Shown: positions 33,593-44,320 of the stretch, piece by piece
How positions within the stretch are numbered: the first letter of the stretch is position 1
How the letters are laid out: the number at the start of each line of letters is the position of its first letter
DNA from: Utricularia gibba
Lineage: Eukaryota > Streptophyta > Magnoliopsida > Lamiales > Lentibulariaceae
Length of the DNA: 64,000 nt
Direction: 5' to 3'
Assembly (NCBI GenBank): GCA_002189035.1
Contig: NEEC01000015.1
Location: 682,001-746,000 of the forward strand
Program-made: the position numbers and the translations under genes
The notes under the pieces: model-generated
The model's input: only the letters and a program-made list of their open reading frames with translations
The model's database searches: none
Told to the model about the DNA's origin: nothing

Positions 33593-34621
33593 ATGGCTTT
33601 TCCCACACTGCTTCTCCTTCCCCTCGTGCTCGCTTCTTCCATCCGTTCTCTTGCAGATAACTTCTACGATCACTGCAGACCTCTGTGGGGTTTTAATCAC
33701 ATCTCCGTTAATCCACAGGCCACTGAAGTTCAGCTGTTGATGGACCAGTCGTCTGGTAAACACAGAGAATAACCATTCAAGCCGTGATTTTTCTGCTTTT
33801 GTGAGAGTGTTTGACATGAAATGCAGGTGCTGGGTTTCGCTCGAAAGCAGAGTTTGGGTCTGGTGTGTTCCGCATAGACATGAAAATACCCGAAAAAAAG
33901 ACTGCGGGGCTCGTACCCAACTTCTACGTAATTGAATTACGATCATGTTTTCAATGCTCCATATGCGAATATCTTCTGTGATGGGTGAATCTTGTTTACA
34001 GCTTACTTCTGCGCCGGACTATCAAGACCCTGGGAACCATTTCGAGATAGACTTCGAGTTCTTGGGCACAACTGGTGTGCTCCAAACCAACGTATATGAT
34101 AACGATCAGGGTCACAGAGAGCAGTCCTTCAAGCTTCCATTCGATCCCTCTCAGGAGTTCCACACTTACGAGATCATGTGGAATCCGCACCTCATACTGT
34201 ACGTATTCGTCTTCTCTTTAGAGTTTCCTTCCCAGAACTCCATCTTCTACTTTGCATGCACAGGTTTCGAGTCGATGGAGTTGCGATAAGAGCGTTCCAT
34301 AACCTCGCGAACAGGGGAATACCCTACCCGAGGTTGAAGATGCACGTGGAAGCGAGTTTGTGGGCCGCATATTGGGCTGGCCCAGTAGATTGGTCCTTGG
34401 CCCCATTCACTTCACACTACTCGAACTTTCAGTTATGGGCCTGCGAGGCCCGAGGTGAAGATATCCAGGAGTGTGGGTCCCAAGGGTACCCCTGGAATCG
34501 ACAGAAGTCTCTCACCCAGAGAGAGAGACAACAAATTGCGGCGTACAGAAGGAGTTTCATAGTTTACGACTACTGTGGGGGTCCCACCACACGGAAGGCC
34601 GAATGCCACTTTAATTACTGA
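33593..34621 (+). CDS. Xyloglucan endotransglucosylase/hydrolase, first of a tandem pair
   Basis: Four exons (33593-33755, 33827-33927, 34002-34198, 34264-34621) give 272 residues. A signal peptide (about 1-20) precedes DNFYDHCRPLWG. The GH16 active site reads HFEIDFEFLGTT. The nucleophile and acid/base Glu and the middle Asp are kept, but the Asp that usually precedes this motif is Phe, and the N-glycosylation site usually found just after it is missing. The C-terminal XET_C part has paired Cys and ends YDYCGGPTTRKAECHFNY. These secreted enzymes cut and rejoin xyloglucan in the wall. The divergent sequence means substrate preference is uncertain. A paralogue with identical intron positions follows. 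Confidence 0.9.
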
Positions 34622-35009
34622 ATAGAATTTAATCGAATAATATGTATTAGTTAGTGGTTGATATTGATTATTCGTTTAATTTCGAATTTTTTTTATTCAT
34701 CGTTGACTTAAACGTGAAAAGCGAAAAAATATATATATTTTTACTAAATGAGAGTTATTCTATATTGGGTAATAAGATTTAAAAAATATTCTCTCCTTTT
34801 AATTTATGATGCAAATGGCGACAAGTGTTTAACAAGTACGGTCTTTATTGACCAATCAAATCCTTAGGGTTGGAACCCTTGTTATCAAGTGAAGTAAATG
34901 CCGTAATTTACCACTGTAAAATTGGGAGTTTTGGATGTAATAATGTGTTCGAAGTAAAGTTATTGCAATTTACGGCTATAAAAATGGGGCCCATGCGTCA
35001 TTTTTCACC
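34622..35009. other. Short spacer between XTH paralogues with TATA-like box
   Basis: AT-rich DNA. TATAAAAA at 34977-34984 is TATA-like but lies only about 33 bp upstream of the next ATG. The leader would then be a few bases long, or another start site is used. Confidence 0.5.
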
Positions 35010-36119
35010 ATGGCTTCCTCTGCCTTCTCCTCAGCCCTCTTAGTCTTGGCCTTTGCTCTTGCCTTGTCAACCCAACATGCCTTTGCTGACAATTTTTTCA
35101 CCTACTACAAGCCTCTGTGGGGGTTAAATCACATTACGATTAACCCAGCGGGCACCCAGGTGGATCTCTTGATGGATCGATCCTCAGGTTAGGACAGCTT
35201 TTCGTTAAAATACGTTCTTGGAACTGAACGGTTCAGTCTGTTGTATTGTTTGGTGAATGTTTTCATTGTCAAATGCTCTAACACGCTGAGAAATGAATGC
35301 AGGCGCCGGGTTTAGATCGGTTGCGGCTTTCGGGTCGGGTGTGTTTCGTGTGAGCATGAAGATCCCACAGCAGAAGACGGGAGGACTCGTGCCGAACTTC
35401 TATGTAATTCCATAGTTGATTTGAAACTGTGAATTGGTTTTTTGACGTCTGTGATTTGGATTGCCCTCCATTCCATGCATGCAGCTTATCTCGTCGCCTC
35501 CTGATCCCGATTATGGGAACCATTTTGAGCTTGACTTCGAATTCCTGGGCACCACCGGCGTACTGCAAACCAATGTCTACGACAACGATCAAGGCCATCG
35601 CGAACAGAAATTCAAACTTCCCTTCGATCCGTCTGCAGATTTCCACACCTACGAGATATCCTGGAACCCCTTTCTCATAGTGTACGTCCTTCACTCCCTC
35701 GATCCGTCTCATAGTTTGTAACATGAAGTCAGTAGAACTTCACGGTGTCTGCGTACTGGCAGGTTCCGGGTGGATGGAGTGCCGATTAGGGTTTTCAGGA
35801 ACAACGTGCATCGTGGGATTCCATTCCCATCGCATGCAATGTACGCGGAAGGAGCTTATGGGACGCGGACTGGGCTGGACAGGTCGACTGGTCCAAGGCC
35901 CCATTCGTGACCCACTATAAGGATTTCGTGGTAGAGGCCTGCAGGGCGCAGAGTAGCACCAACATACAAGAATGCGCCTCTTTGAGGCACCCTTGGAATA
36001 AGAAAACGGATCTCACCCCACAAGAGAAGGCACAGATGCAAGCTTACAGGCGTTTCATTACTTATGACTACTGCGCCAGTCCCAAAACCAGGAAGCCTGA
36101 GTGCAGTTTCAATAACTGA
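35010..36119 (+). CDS. Xyloglucan endotransglucosylase/hydrolase, second of the pair (frame interrupted)
   Basis: Four exons: 35010-35187, 35303-35403, 35485-35681, 35763-36119. The intron phases match the upstream paralogue. The signal peptide is MASSAFSSALLVLAFALALS. The active site is HFELDFEFLGTT, with Ile replaced by Leu relative to its neighbour. Exon 4 is 357 nt against 358 in the paralogue. The frame changes near 35852, where GAAGGAGC would need GAAGGGAGC to read Glu-Gly-Ser-Leu-Trp-Asp as in the family. With that base the product is 277 residues and ends KPECSFNN. The sequence on both sides is intact, so I treat the gene as functional with a sequence error. Role as for the first copy. 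Confidence 0.87.
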
Positions 36120-37573
36120 TCTGTTCTTTCAGTGCACAGTGCACTGCTGCTACTGATAAAATCTACAAATAAAAGATACCTCATTCTTGAAAACTAAAAG
36201 GTGAAGAGGGTTTACTTAGCATTAACTGTTTAACTATTTGCTTTGGATTGAAATAAGGAAATACAAGGAGAATGCAAAAAAAAGGAGAGAGAGATGAAGT
36301 AGTGGGGATGTGAATTATTGAAATTTGATACTAAAAAGGGAGGTGTCGGATGCCACTTTTGTTGGGTGGCGTGATGATGCCTCCCTCGATCAAGATGCAC
36401 GACACGCGAAAGTGTCCCCTCGACTCGCGCCGTATCCCCTCTTGCTTTTCAAATGAATTCTCGTGGAGAGTTTTACCCTTCCCCGACACACGCACTTCCT
36501 ATCTGACTGATGTCTGAAACCCAACCGCTGCTCATCCGAGACGAGCCCCGTTTACAGGCGTTACTTACTGCTGATCGTTTAGTGATCAGCAAGTCGAATC
36601 GAACTGTCGGCAGTGCCAACCCATTTCAGTAGTTTCAAAACTGCTAAATATCTGAGATATTTTCTACCCTTGGTTTACGATGCAAAAGTGGCGCCATGAA
36701 TGTGACAAAAACATAAGATATTAGAGAAATTATTGATGGGAAGTTTGCATGTGATTCTCAGCATTGAAAGTCGAGTGGTTGATCAGTTCATGAATTAGGA
36801 TTCTTACAAGGTGTTTAGGGCACCCTTTTGTTGTAATTCTTTATCAATAATGAAAAAGGTGCCGCCGGAAAGCTGTCCGAGTCGACGGCCACCGGCGACC
36901 AGTGGAAAACGTGGCGGATACAAACGGTGGGCAGAGATACTACTGGCCAAAGCTCTTTTTCGCATACAGACGTGAATAAGACGATGATGGTGATATTTTT
37001 ATTTGTAGTGTCCAATCCTGCTTTATTCAGGGTAGCCAAGATAATATTCATCCAAATTCCAACACCTTTTTTTAATATTATTATTTTAAATATCACATGA
37101 ATATTATAACTCCCAAGTGAAGTTGTTAATGGTGGGGCCATTGTTATCCTTTTTTGGAGATGACGTGTACTACACTGTGTATATGCCGGAGAATTAAATA
37201 AAATATTTTAATTTTTATTAAAATTCAAATAATTTAAGCCCATCTACTAACTCTACCCTAAATCAAAAGCATACCATATATCATGATTTTATTTGGTATA
37301 AAAATAAAATTTTTTCTATATTTTAATTTTTTGAAATATAAATTATTTGTATTTAATAAAAATTGATTAAAATGCAAAATTTTAGAATTTAAATTATAAA
37401 TTAATTAAAAATAAAAAATGCCAAATAATGAAGTGGGAGGTGGTGAGCAAAGCAATGAGTCGGTCTGCTTTCGAGGTCATCTATAAATGCGTCTGGGTCC
37501 TCACAAACAGCTTTTGAACAACTGAACATCGTGAAATTCATTTGACGCATCACTCGCCCACGGAACTGCGAAA
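36120..37573. other. Intergenic region, GDU promoter
   Basis: No gene seen. TATAAAT at 37492-37498 lies about 75 bp upstream of the GDU ATG. 37070-37430 is AT-rich. Confidence 0.55.
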
Positions 37574-37975
37574 ATGACGATGCCGGAACCCGCGACGGAG
37601 ACCTTCGCGCCGCCGTCGCTCGCCTTTCAGGCCTCCCCCTGGCACTCCCCGGTGCCTTATCTGTTTGGGGGCCTAGCCGCCATGCTTGGGCTGATAGCCT
37701 TCGCCCTCCTCATCCTCGCCTGCTCCTACTGGAAGCTATCCGGGCAACCTGACGACGTGGAAGTCGTCGAACACCAAGGCGGTGCCGAGGGGAAGGAGGT
37801 GTCGATGACGTCGATCAACGGCGACAGGGTGCTGGTGATCATGGCCGGAGAAGTGAAACCAACCTTTCTGGCGATGCCGACGTGGGTCGAGAGGGAAGAT
37901 GAGAATCATGTATCATTGGATCTCGGGGAAAACCGATCAGTACATGAAGAATCTGCCGGAGGAAGTTCTACCTGA
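37574..37975 (+). CDS. GDU: GLUTAMINE DUMPER-like protein
   Basis: Intronless 133-residue protein. One membrane segment at about 27-52 (PYLFGGLAAMLGLIAF, then LLILACSYW) is followed by a cytosolic region with the diagnostic VIMAG motif at 88-92 (RVLVIMAGEVKPTFLAMP). GDU proteins are plant-specific. When overproduced they raise amino-acid export, and they interact with LOG2-type ubiquitin ligases through VIMAG. The acidic, Ser-rich tail is variable in the family. High GC and short length are normal for it. Confidence 0.92.
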   Translation: MTMPEPATETFAPPSLAFQASPWHSPVPYLFGGLAAMLGLIAFALLILACSYWKLSGQPDDVEVVEHQGGAEGKEVSMTSINGDRVLVIMAGEVKPTFLAMPTWVEREDENHVSLDLGENRSVHEESAGGSST

Positions 37976-38491
37976 AACCAGAAAATGAAAAATAAAAAGA
38001 AAAAGGCAAAATTGTGCTCCTCTTCATCTTCCTCATTTCCCTCTCCTTCGATCTTCTCCCTTGTGATTAGTTAGCAGCAAGTGGACAGTAGAATCATGGC
38101 ATGGATACTCTCCTTATGCACCATTAGATTCCGGATTCTATGGGAATTTTTTAAAGTAGAGATTGAGCATGTTTTTCAAATAGATGCGGCCGGAATATTC
38201 GCCGGCGGGCGGAGACGGCTCACATCACGCATCACGAGAGACTTGTGGCTTCTTAGCTGGAAAGTGTTTATTTACCTTTAAATGATCCCTTTTTGGATAT
38301 TCCGATTCGATTTTATTTCTTCCAGTTTTAGTTTAATTTTAGATTTATTTAAAAAAAGAATGTGGAAAATGAAACCAATAATGGGCAGTTAAATGATGCT
38401 TTGCAACAAAACAAATATCACTTATCAAGTTTTGGGCCCACGAATTAGTCGGCCTTTTCAGCCCATTACTATAGGGCCCAAATTTCAAAGA
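37976..38491. other. Spacer and GGCCCA-type promoter of the next small gene
   Basis: TTGGGCCCACG at about 38429-38439, CAGCCCATT at about 38459-38467 and AGGGCCCAAA at about 38473-38482 cluster just before an ATG at 38492. They mark a likely housekeeping promoter. Upstream is the GDU 3' flank with A/T runs. Confidence 0.55.
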
Positions 38492-38789
38492 ATGGCGTCC
38501 AACAAACTCGTTCAGATGGCGCCGGTAATTCATATTGCAGCTTGTCCACAATTTCTAGCTTCCCATGTTCCCGTGGAAGTTGACCCCGCCGTTGCTGGTC
38601 GCCGCTTTCTGCCGTCGGTTACTCCAATAGATGAAGTCGGTGAGTATGGGATCCCGGTTTCTCTGCTGCATATAGATTGCGGTATTTCATAGTGCATTTT
38701 CGGTAATCGTTGTGTGAATTTCAGTTTCCTATTCCTATCCAAGGGACATGGAAGTTTTCCCACGGCTTATTTCGATATCTATTTCTTGA
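38492..38789 (+). CDS. Predicted small two-exon gene, 70 residues, unknown
   Basis: Exon 1 is 38492-38639 and exon 2 is 38725-38789, with a standard GT-AG intron of 85 bp. The joined frame reads MASNKLVQMAPVIHIAACP through SVTPIDEV and VSYSYPRDMEVFPR to a TGA. The peptide has no membrane segment and a hydrophobic first half. The GGCCCA elements directly upstream support transcription. I do not recognise the family. Alternatively exon 1 belongs to a longer gene whose later exons I could not trace. Confidence 0.5.
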
Positions 38790-40564
38790 TAATTGTACTA
38801 GATTATTCATGTTCATGTGGTTTCAACCTGGAAATTTTCTTCCCCGTGCTACCTATAATCTACTATATATGGTTATATTTCCATTAACAGTTAGAGCGGC
38901 AGAACTTGTTCACCTTTAGTCCTATCATTCTCTGTTCATATGCTATCGCAGGTAAACAAAAAAAGTAAAGTGTAGCATAGAAAGAGGTGGTTTCTGAACT
39001 TATCTGCGATGTGAATTTGGTCACTTTGAATGTATTTACAAATTTGCAAATGCTAACGACGTTTTGTTTTGGCTTACGCTTGCTGCAAACATCAGGAATA
39101 TAAGTTACTTGAGGAGCAAAGGTGACCGGCATTAAGAAGTGCGCTCTCAAGAAAGCAAGTTCTTTACCGGATTAACACATAAACTCAGATGCTGTCCAAA
39201 TTGCTCTGCGATCACAGCCTCTATAAACGGCGCTTACGTTATATTTGGCTCATGATGCCTGCAACCTTTCTTGGGGATAAGGTATTAATGTGATCTCCTG
39301 ACTTCTGTTTGTCACATTATCTCCCTCTCTAAGGGGGGTATTTGCAATACAACTTATGGAAAGATTAATGGGATAAGAGATGGATGACTTCCGCCAACAA
39401 ACTTGTGTCCTTTTGCACAGGTTTCATGAACTTGCTATTAATGTTTTTTAACTCTCTATTTTTAAGGGGTAAAGAAATACTTTTTTTGGGTAAATAAAGT
39501 GTGTTTGGTAACTTAAGCATTGTCTGCAGTCATTGTTTAGATTATACTGCAGGTCCATCTTTGCTGATCTGTAAGGTAGTTGTATACTTTTCCTCAGGGA
39601 ATACCGTTCGGCGTAGGCTAATGTGAATGTAGGCGATGGTGAGATGGATAGCCGCTGCCTCCAACCCTTACCATTTTTCCACCTGCCTTTTGAACAAGCC
39701 TTTGGCCAATGATTCTCTCATCAGCACAACAACTACATCAGGTTAGATTCACTTTGCATGCTCCATATTCTATAGCAGGCGTGTTCTTGGTTATTTTGGG
39801 TCGAAATGGTTTTCTCAAAACACATGGAAGAACCCACTTCCCTTTTGCTAATAAAGGTATAGGTAGATTCCTAGTTCTCTTTCACTTGATCTAAGGCCTT
39901 CTTCATTGGGATGTGCCTTGCTGGAGATCGGATCCGGCGCTACTACTACAAATGGCCATGTTGGCGTAGGGGTATTGTTCTTCATTATTTTTGTTTCTTT
40001 TATATGTCAAACAAGGATAGAATAATTGGAACAGCCTACTTCCCACCCAGCCAGCTTAGCTTTGTTCCTGCTTCTACTGCTCTGGCCCCACCCCTTGATG
40101 ATCGAGGGGTTGTTCTGTCTTTTCTCCCTGTAAATTGTCCTTCTCCCACTCACATGCTCAAGCACCTTTTACCGATTGCCCTTTTTTAATAAGGTGTCTT
40201 TTTTTTACCCAGGAGCTATTATTTTCGTGATCCTGCGGTATTATGAATTATGATGACATATTTGTGCGTTTGCAGGTGTTTTGTTTGGCTCCGGAGAGGG
40301 TGAATTTTATTTGGCTAAGAGTTGGCCAACTGTCGAGTTTTGATTGGGTAGGCTTAACTCGGCTAGGCTGTATCGTCGTGTCCTGGCGATAAGCCTGATG
40401 CTTTTGCACCCACTGTGCCTCGAGTCAATTCATTGATTGTTATAAGGAAAGTAGAAGACGGAGCATATCTGTTTCTCAGCCCCACTTCACTGCCATACCG
40501 AAAACCACTCTGGGTTTCGTTCTACAGGGGACTAATTCTCTCTGAGCAATCATCGCCACCATCC
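38790..40564. other. Spacer upstream of the CONSTANS-like gene
   Basis: Only short frames. No domain was recognised and no TATA box is obvious close to 40565. It may include the 3' UTR of the small gene and a long 5' regulatory region. Confidence 0.4.
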
Positions 40565-41675
40565 ATGGGAGGCTGGAGCCTTACTGCGAAGCTTTGCTAC
40601 TTCTGCAAGGCGGTGCCGGCGAGCGTCTTCTGCCGCGCCGACTCCGCCTTCCTCTGCGTCCCCTGTGACGGCAGAGTGCACGCCGCCAACAAGCTCGCGT
40701 CCCGGCACGCGCGTGTCTGGGTCTGCGAGGTGTGCGAGCAGGCACCTGCGGCCTTCACCTGCAAGGCCGACGCGGCAGCACTCTGCCCTACCTGCGACCG
40801 CGACATCCACTCCGCCAACGCCCTTGCTCGCCGACACGAGCGGATCCCGGTTGTCCCTTTCTATGATGCAGCGTCGGCGACGAAATCCACCGACCCGCCC
40901 TCCGCACAGGAGGATTTCTCGGAGGAGGAGGCGGAGGCCGCCTCGTGGCTCCTCCCTGATCCCGACTGCAAGACCGCCGCCGCGGCTGAAGATCCGGGCT
41001 CCCCCGAGTACAAGTCTGCGGAGTATCTGTTCAATGAGATGGATAACCCTTACTTGGATCTGGATTTGATTGCCGGAGATCAGAAGCCCGGCCACCACGG
41101 CGATGCTGCTGATGAAAAACAGATCTACTCCTCTGACGGCGTCGTCCCTGTTCAACACAAAAGTGAATTCGACTCCGCCGTTCAGTACCCCGGCCCCGTC
41201 GTGGATGGCTACCCTTCCTACGATGTGGAGTACCCGAGTACCAAGCCTCTGATGTACAGCTTCTCCTCTCAGGGCGTCAGCCACAGCGTAAATTTTTCCT
41301 CCTCCCGTAGAATTGAAGTGTGAAATCTAGAGATGAGTGAAGTCCTGACGTTAAGAATTGATTTTACAGTTATCATCATCGTCGGTTGACGTCGGCGTGG
41401 TGCCGGATCAAGCCGATGTGTCCAACACGTACGGCAAGAATGACGGCGGCGTCCCGGTGCCAGTTTCCGGCGTCGATCGGGAGGCGAGGGTTCTGAGATA
41501 CAGGGAGAAGAGGAAGAATCGGAAGTTTGAGAAAACGATAAGATACGCATCCCGGAAAGCCTACGCAGAGACCCGGCCGAGAATCAAAGGAAGGTTCGCC
41601 AAACGAACCGAGCTGGAAGCCGATTCGCTCATCGGCCAAGACGCGTCGTCATACGGCGTCGTTCCGTCGTTTTAG
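40565..41675 (+). CDS. CONSTANS-like transcription factor with two B-boxes and CCT domain
   Basis: Two exons (40565-41287, 41370-41675) encode 342 residues. B-box 1 spans about residues 8-50 ([21 protein letters not shown]) and B-box 2 about 51-97 ([21 protein letters not shown]), both with full zinc ligands. The CCT domain spans about 278-320 ([20 protein letters not shown]). The last residues, YGVVPSF, contain the VP pair that COP1 binds in group I COL proteins. Such factors act in the nucleus in photoperiod and light signalling through NF-Y complexes. The two-exon layout with an intron before CCT is typical. Similarity is closest to the COL3-COL5 type, as I recall it. No frame damage. Confidence 0.95.
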
Positions 41676-42652
41676 CTAGTTCTCTGAAATATTAGTGTTA
41701 ATTAATCATGTATATATATTATCTATATATATGTATTTTGCATCTCTCTGTACGTGTGACTTCTCCCCTTTGTACTGCCGTGCCCCGTTTTCTAGTCAAC
41801 CGTTTCTATTTCCCCATCCAATCACAACCTCGAGTGCCTCACTTCATCTACCACAATGTACTTCATAAGGTTGCATCCTCCTAAAGTTGTCGGTTCAACT
41901 TTCCAATAATCCAGCCGCCGGTTCATAAAAAAATTTACAAACCGAAACTTACTCCGTGAACCGGGTTCCAATCGATCAATCCTCGTGTTTATTCCACTAA
42001 TCCAGTTTAGATCCAGGCTCCTTTCTTTTTGGGGTACGCTTGTGCTCAAGAAATATCTTCGATGTATTCAAAAGAACCTAAGCTTTTTCGGTGACGTCAT
42101 CCGGGGAACCCCATGACGAGATCAATAAAGCTATTTTTGAAAAAAATCAAATTACAAGGTGGAGGGACGAGAAATTAGATAAGCCGCTACTTATTGGCAT
42201 TTTGCGTGCGCTACTTGAATGCAAATATTTGTTTCTTTGTGAAATGAGAAAAATCTAATAAAAAAAGAAAGGGATCGTGGGCCCATGGAGTACTAATTTC
42301 TGTAACGTGATTGGCTGAGAGGATTTCCATTTATCTCTTCAGCCAGACGAAGGGACACCGTGTCCGGTGCCCTCTGGAACGTTCTGGCATTTTATTTATT
42401 GCCACATCATATAGATTATCCATCCATGGCCATCTGATATTTGTGCTATTTTTTTTTGGCAGGGGTATGGTGGGAAATTGTGATTTATTATGAGATAAAG
42501 ATGTTGTGGGCCTAATGACCGTTAAGCCCATTAAGCAAGGAATAAGAATCGCGTAGCTTTGGCGCTGGATCAGCAATAAGAATTGTTCGCCAATCGGCTC
42601 TCTTATCTGGGCCGTGTTGGGCATCGATCACTCTTTGAAAAAAGAAGACGAT
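41676..42652. other. Spacer and promoter remnant of the ubiquitin-RUB pseudogene
   Basis: The COL 3' UTR is at left (with TATATATAT-type repeats near 41710-41735). GTGGGCCTAAT and TAAGCCCATT near 42507-42534 and CTGGGCCGTG near 42608 precede the ubiquitin ATG, so a housekeeping-type promoter seems to remain. Confidence 0.5.
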
Positions 42653-43542
42653 ATGCAGATTTTTGTGAAGGCCCTCATTGGGGGAGCACGATCACGCTCG
42701 AGATCGAGAGCAGTGATACAATCGAGGATATCAAGGGTAAGATTCAGATTTTTTTTTTGAATTGCTGTAATTGTGTTCAGCGATTGTTGATAGCTTTAGT
42801 TCCTAGTCACGGTTTTCTGCTCTGATATCGATTTTTGTATCAGTAGGAGAGAGTTTTGGTTGTAACTAGGGTTTTTGGAGCTAAACAGTTCGTGAAATTT
42901 GACCTATATTTGTAACTCCGTTCTTTGATTATGGATTTGGATTGCTGGGATCTGAATGTATTCATGATTTGGTTAAAAAGAAAAGAAAACGTTGTAGGTG
43001 TTGTCTTAAAATTTCGGCTTAGATCGTTTATGGGTGTGGCAGGAGAAGGAAGGCATCCCTCCTGATCATCAAAGACTAATATTTGCTGGCAAGCTGTTGG
43101 AAGATGGCAGGACTTTGGCTGATTACAACATTCAGAAAGAATCTACCCTCCACCTTGTTTTGAGGCTGAGTGGAGGAACCATGATAAAAGTCAAGACCCT
43201 TACAGGAAAATAAATAGAGATTGATATTAAGCCAACGGGCACAATGGAAAAAGGATGAAGGAACGGGTTGAGGAGAAAGAGGGCATTCCCGCAGTCCAGC
43301 AAAGGTTTGTTAAAGATGCCTCCCATGGTTTCCTTAACTCAGCAGCATTGCTCGATATGCCTTGCGCTTATGTCTAGGCATCATTTCATTCGCAATGTGA
43401 TCACTTATCGTGTTTTATTGGCGTCGTTGGCAGGATGAATTATGCTGGGAGGCAGCTCGCTGATGACAACACCGCCAAGGACTACAGCGTTGATGGTGGC
43501 TCTGTTCTTCATCCGTTTCTGGCCCTCGGGGTAGGTGTTTAG
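42653..43542 (+). pseudogene. Decayed ubiquitin-RUB (NEDD8-like) fusion gene
   Basis: Three exon-like blocks match a ubiquitin-RUB fusion. 42653-42747 is the ubiquitin head, 43043-43304 the rest of ubiquitin plus the RUB start, and 43434-43542 the RUB end. Damage is of several kinds. A two-base excess near 42679-42686 shifts the frame. The first intron has AT instead of a GT donor after KIQ. LRLRGG reads LRLSGG, and ubiquitin, nearly invariant in eukaryotes, has several other changes. The RUB part has TAA where GAA is expected after VKTLTGK. A further frameshift follows, and the C-terminus reads LALGVGV instead of LALRGG. The substitutions show this is true decay, not only missing bases. An intact copy presumably exists elsewhere. 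Confidence 0.88.
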
Positions 43543-43881
43543 GCCTTATGGGGCTACCATTTGAATTTATCTGTCCATTGATGTACCATTTTGACAGCAA
43601 ACTTGATTTTTCTACTCCCACGGGTTCCCTAAACGTCTGCATTTTGCCCTTATTGGGGTATTGCTGTTGCGTAAGTCGATACTACTGATGACAGAAATGT
43701 CTTGCGCATTCGATGCAACACCTGACTTTAGAAGGATTTTTGTAGTTAAGTTTTCTAAGTTACGTGCTTTGAAGTTCGATATAGAAATTGGGTTTGTGCG
43801 TATTCGAACTACTCTAATGCATATTCCCTAATAGAACAGGGACGAGCAGCTTGCCGCCGGAACGGCGTTAAAAAGAATCTC

Positions 43882-44110
43882 GTGCTATGACGCTTTTCTG
43901 CCTTGTCTGGCCGTTTACTTGCACTGTTCTTCAAGGACGAGTGAGTCCAGTCGGCCCTGAGAGTGCTATGACGCTTTTGTCCCTAGTTGGCCTTTTGGTG
44001 ATCACACGCCGTTTAGCTATTGTTCTTCAAGGGCAAATAAGACTATTCTTTAAGTGCTCTGACGCTTTTACCCTTGAATGGCGACTACATGATCTCACGC
44101 AGTTTTCTCT
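43882..44110. repeat. Three diverged tandem copies, 81-91 bp apart
   Basis: GTGCTATGACGCTTTT starts at 43882 and again at 43963, and GTGCTCTGACGCTTTT at 44054. Copies one and two also share a GTTCTTCAAGG block, near 43926 and 44022. This is a small decayed tandem array between the pseudogene and NAA50. Function is unknown. Confidence 0.65.
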
Positions 44111-44320
44111 GAAAATCCTTGTGCCCATTGTTTTCCTATTGACTTCACATATAGCGTCTACGCCGCCGTAAAAAAAAAGGAAAGAAAGATAGAAGAAACC
44201 TAATTGCGGCCGAACGCAGCGGTAATCAATCCGTGTTTATTGCGTAGTTTTCACTGCGTTAATTGGGTCTGATTCTGGGTTGTTCTCATCAGGTAGGTTT
44301 CTTTGAATCGGATCAACAGG

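Noticed and set aside
40550-41284. 244-codon open frame on the minus strand opposite the CONSTANS-like exon
   Set aside because: It is a shadow of the GC-rich COL coding exon. The plus-strand product has complete B-box zinc ligands, while the minus frame has no recognisable domain.
42653-42747. Treating the ubiquitin head as another case of a simple missing base
   Set aside because: The change there is a two-base excess relative to ubiquitin, and the locus also has substitutions, a stop and a lost splice donor, so decay explains it better.
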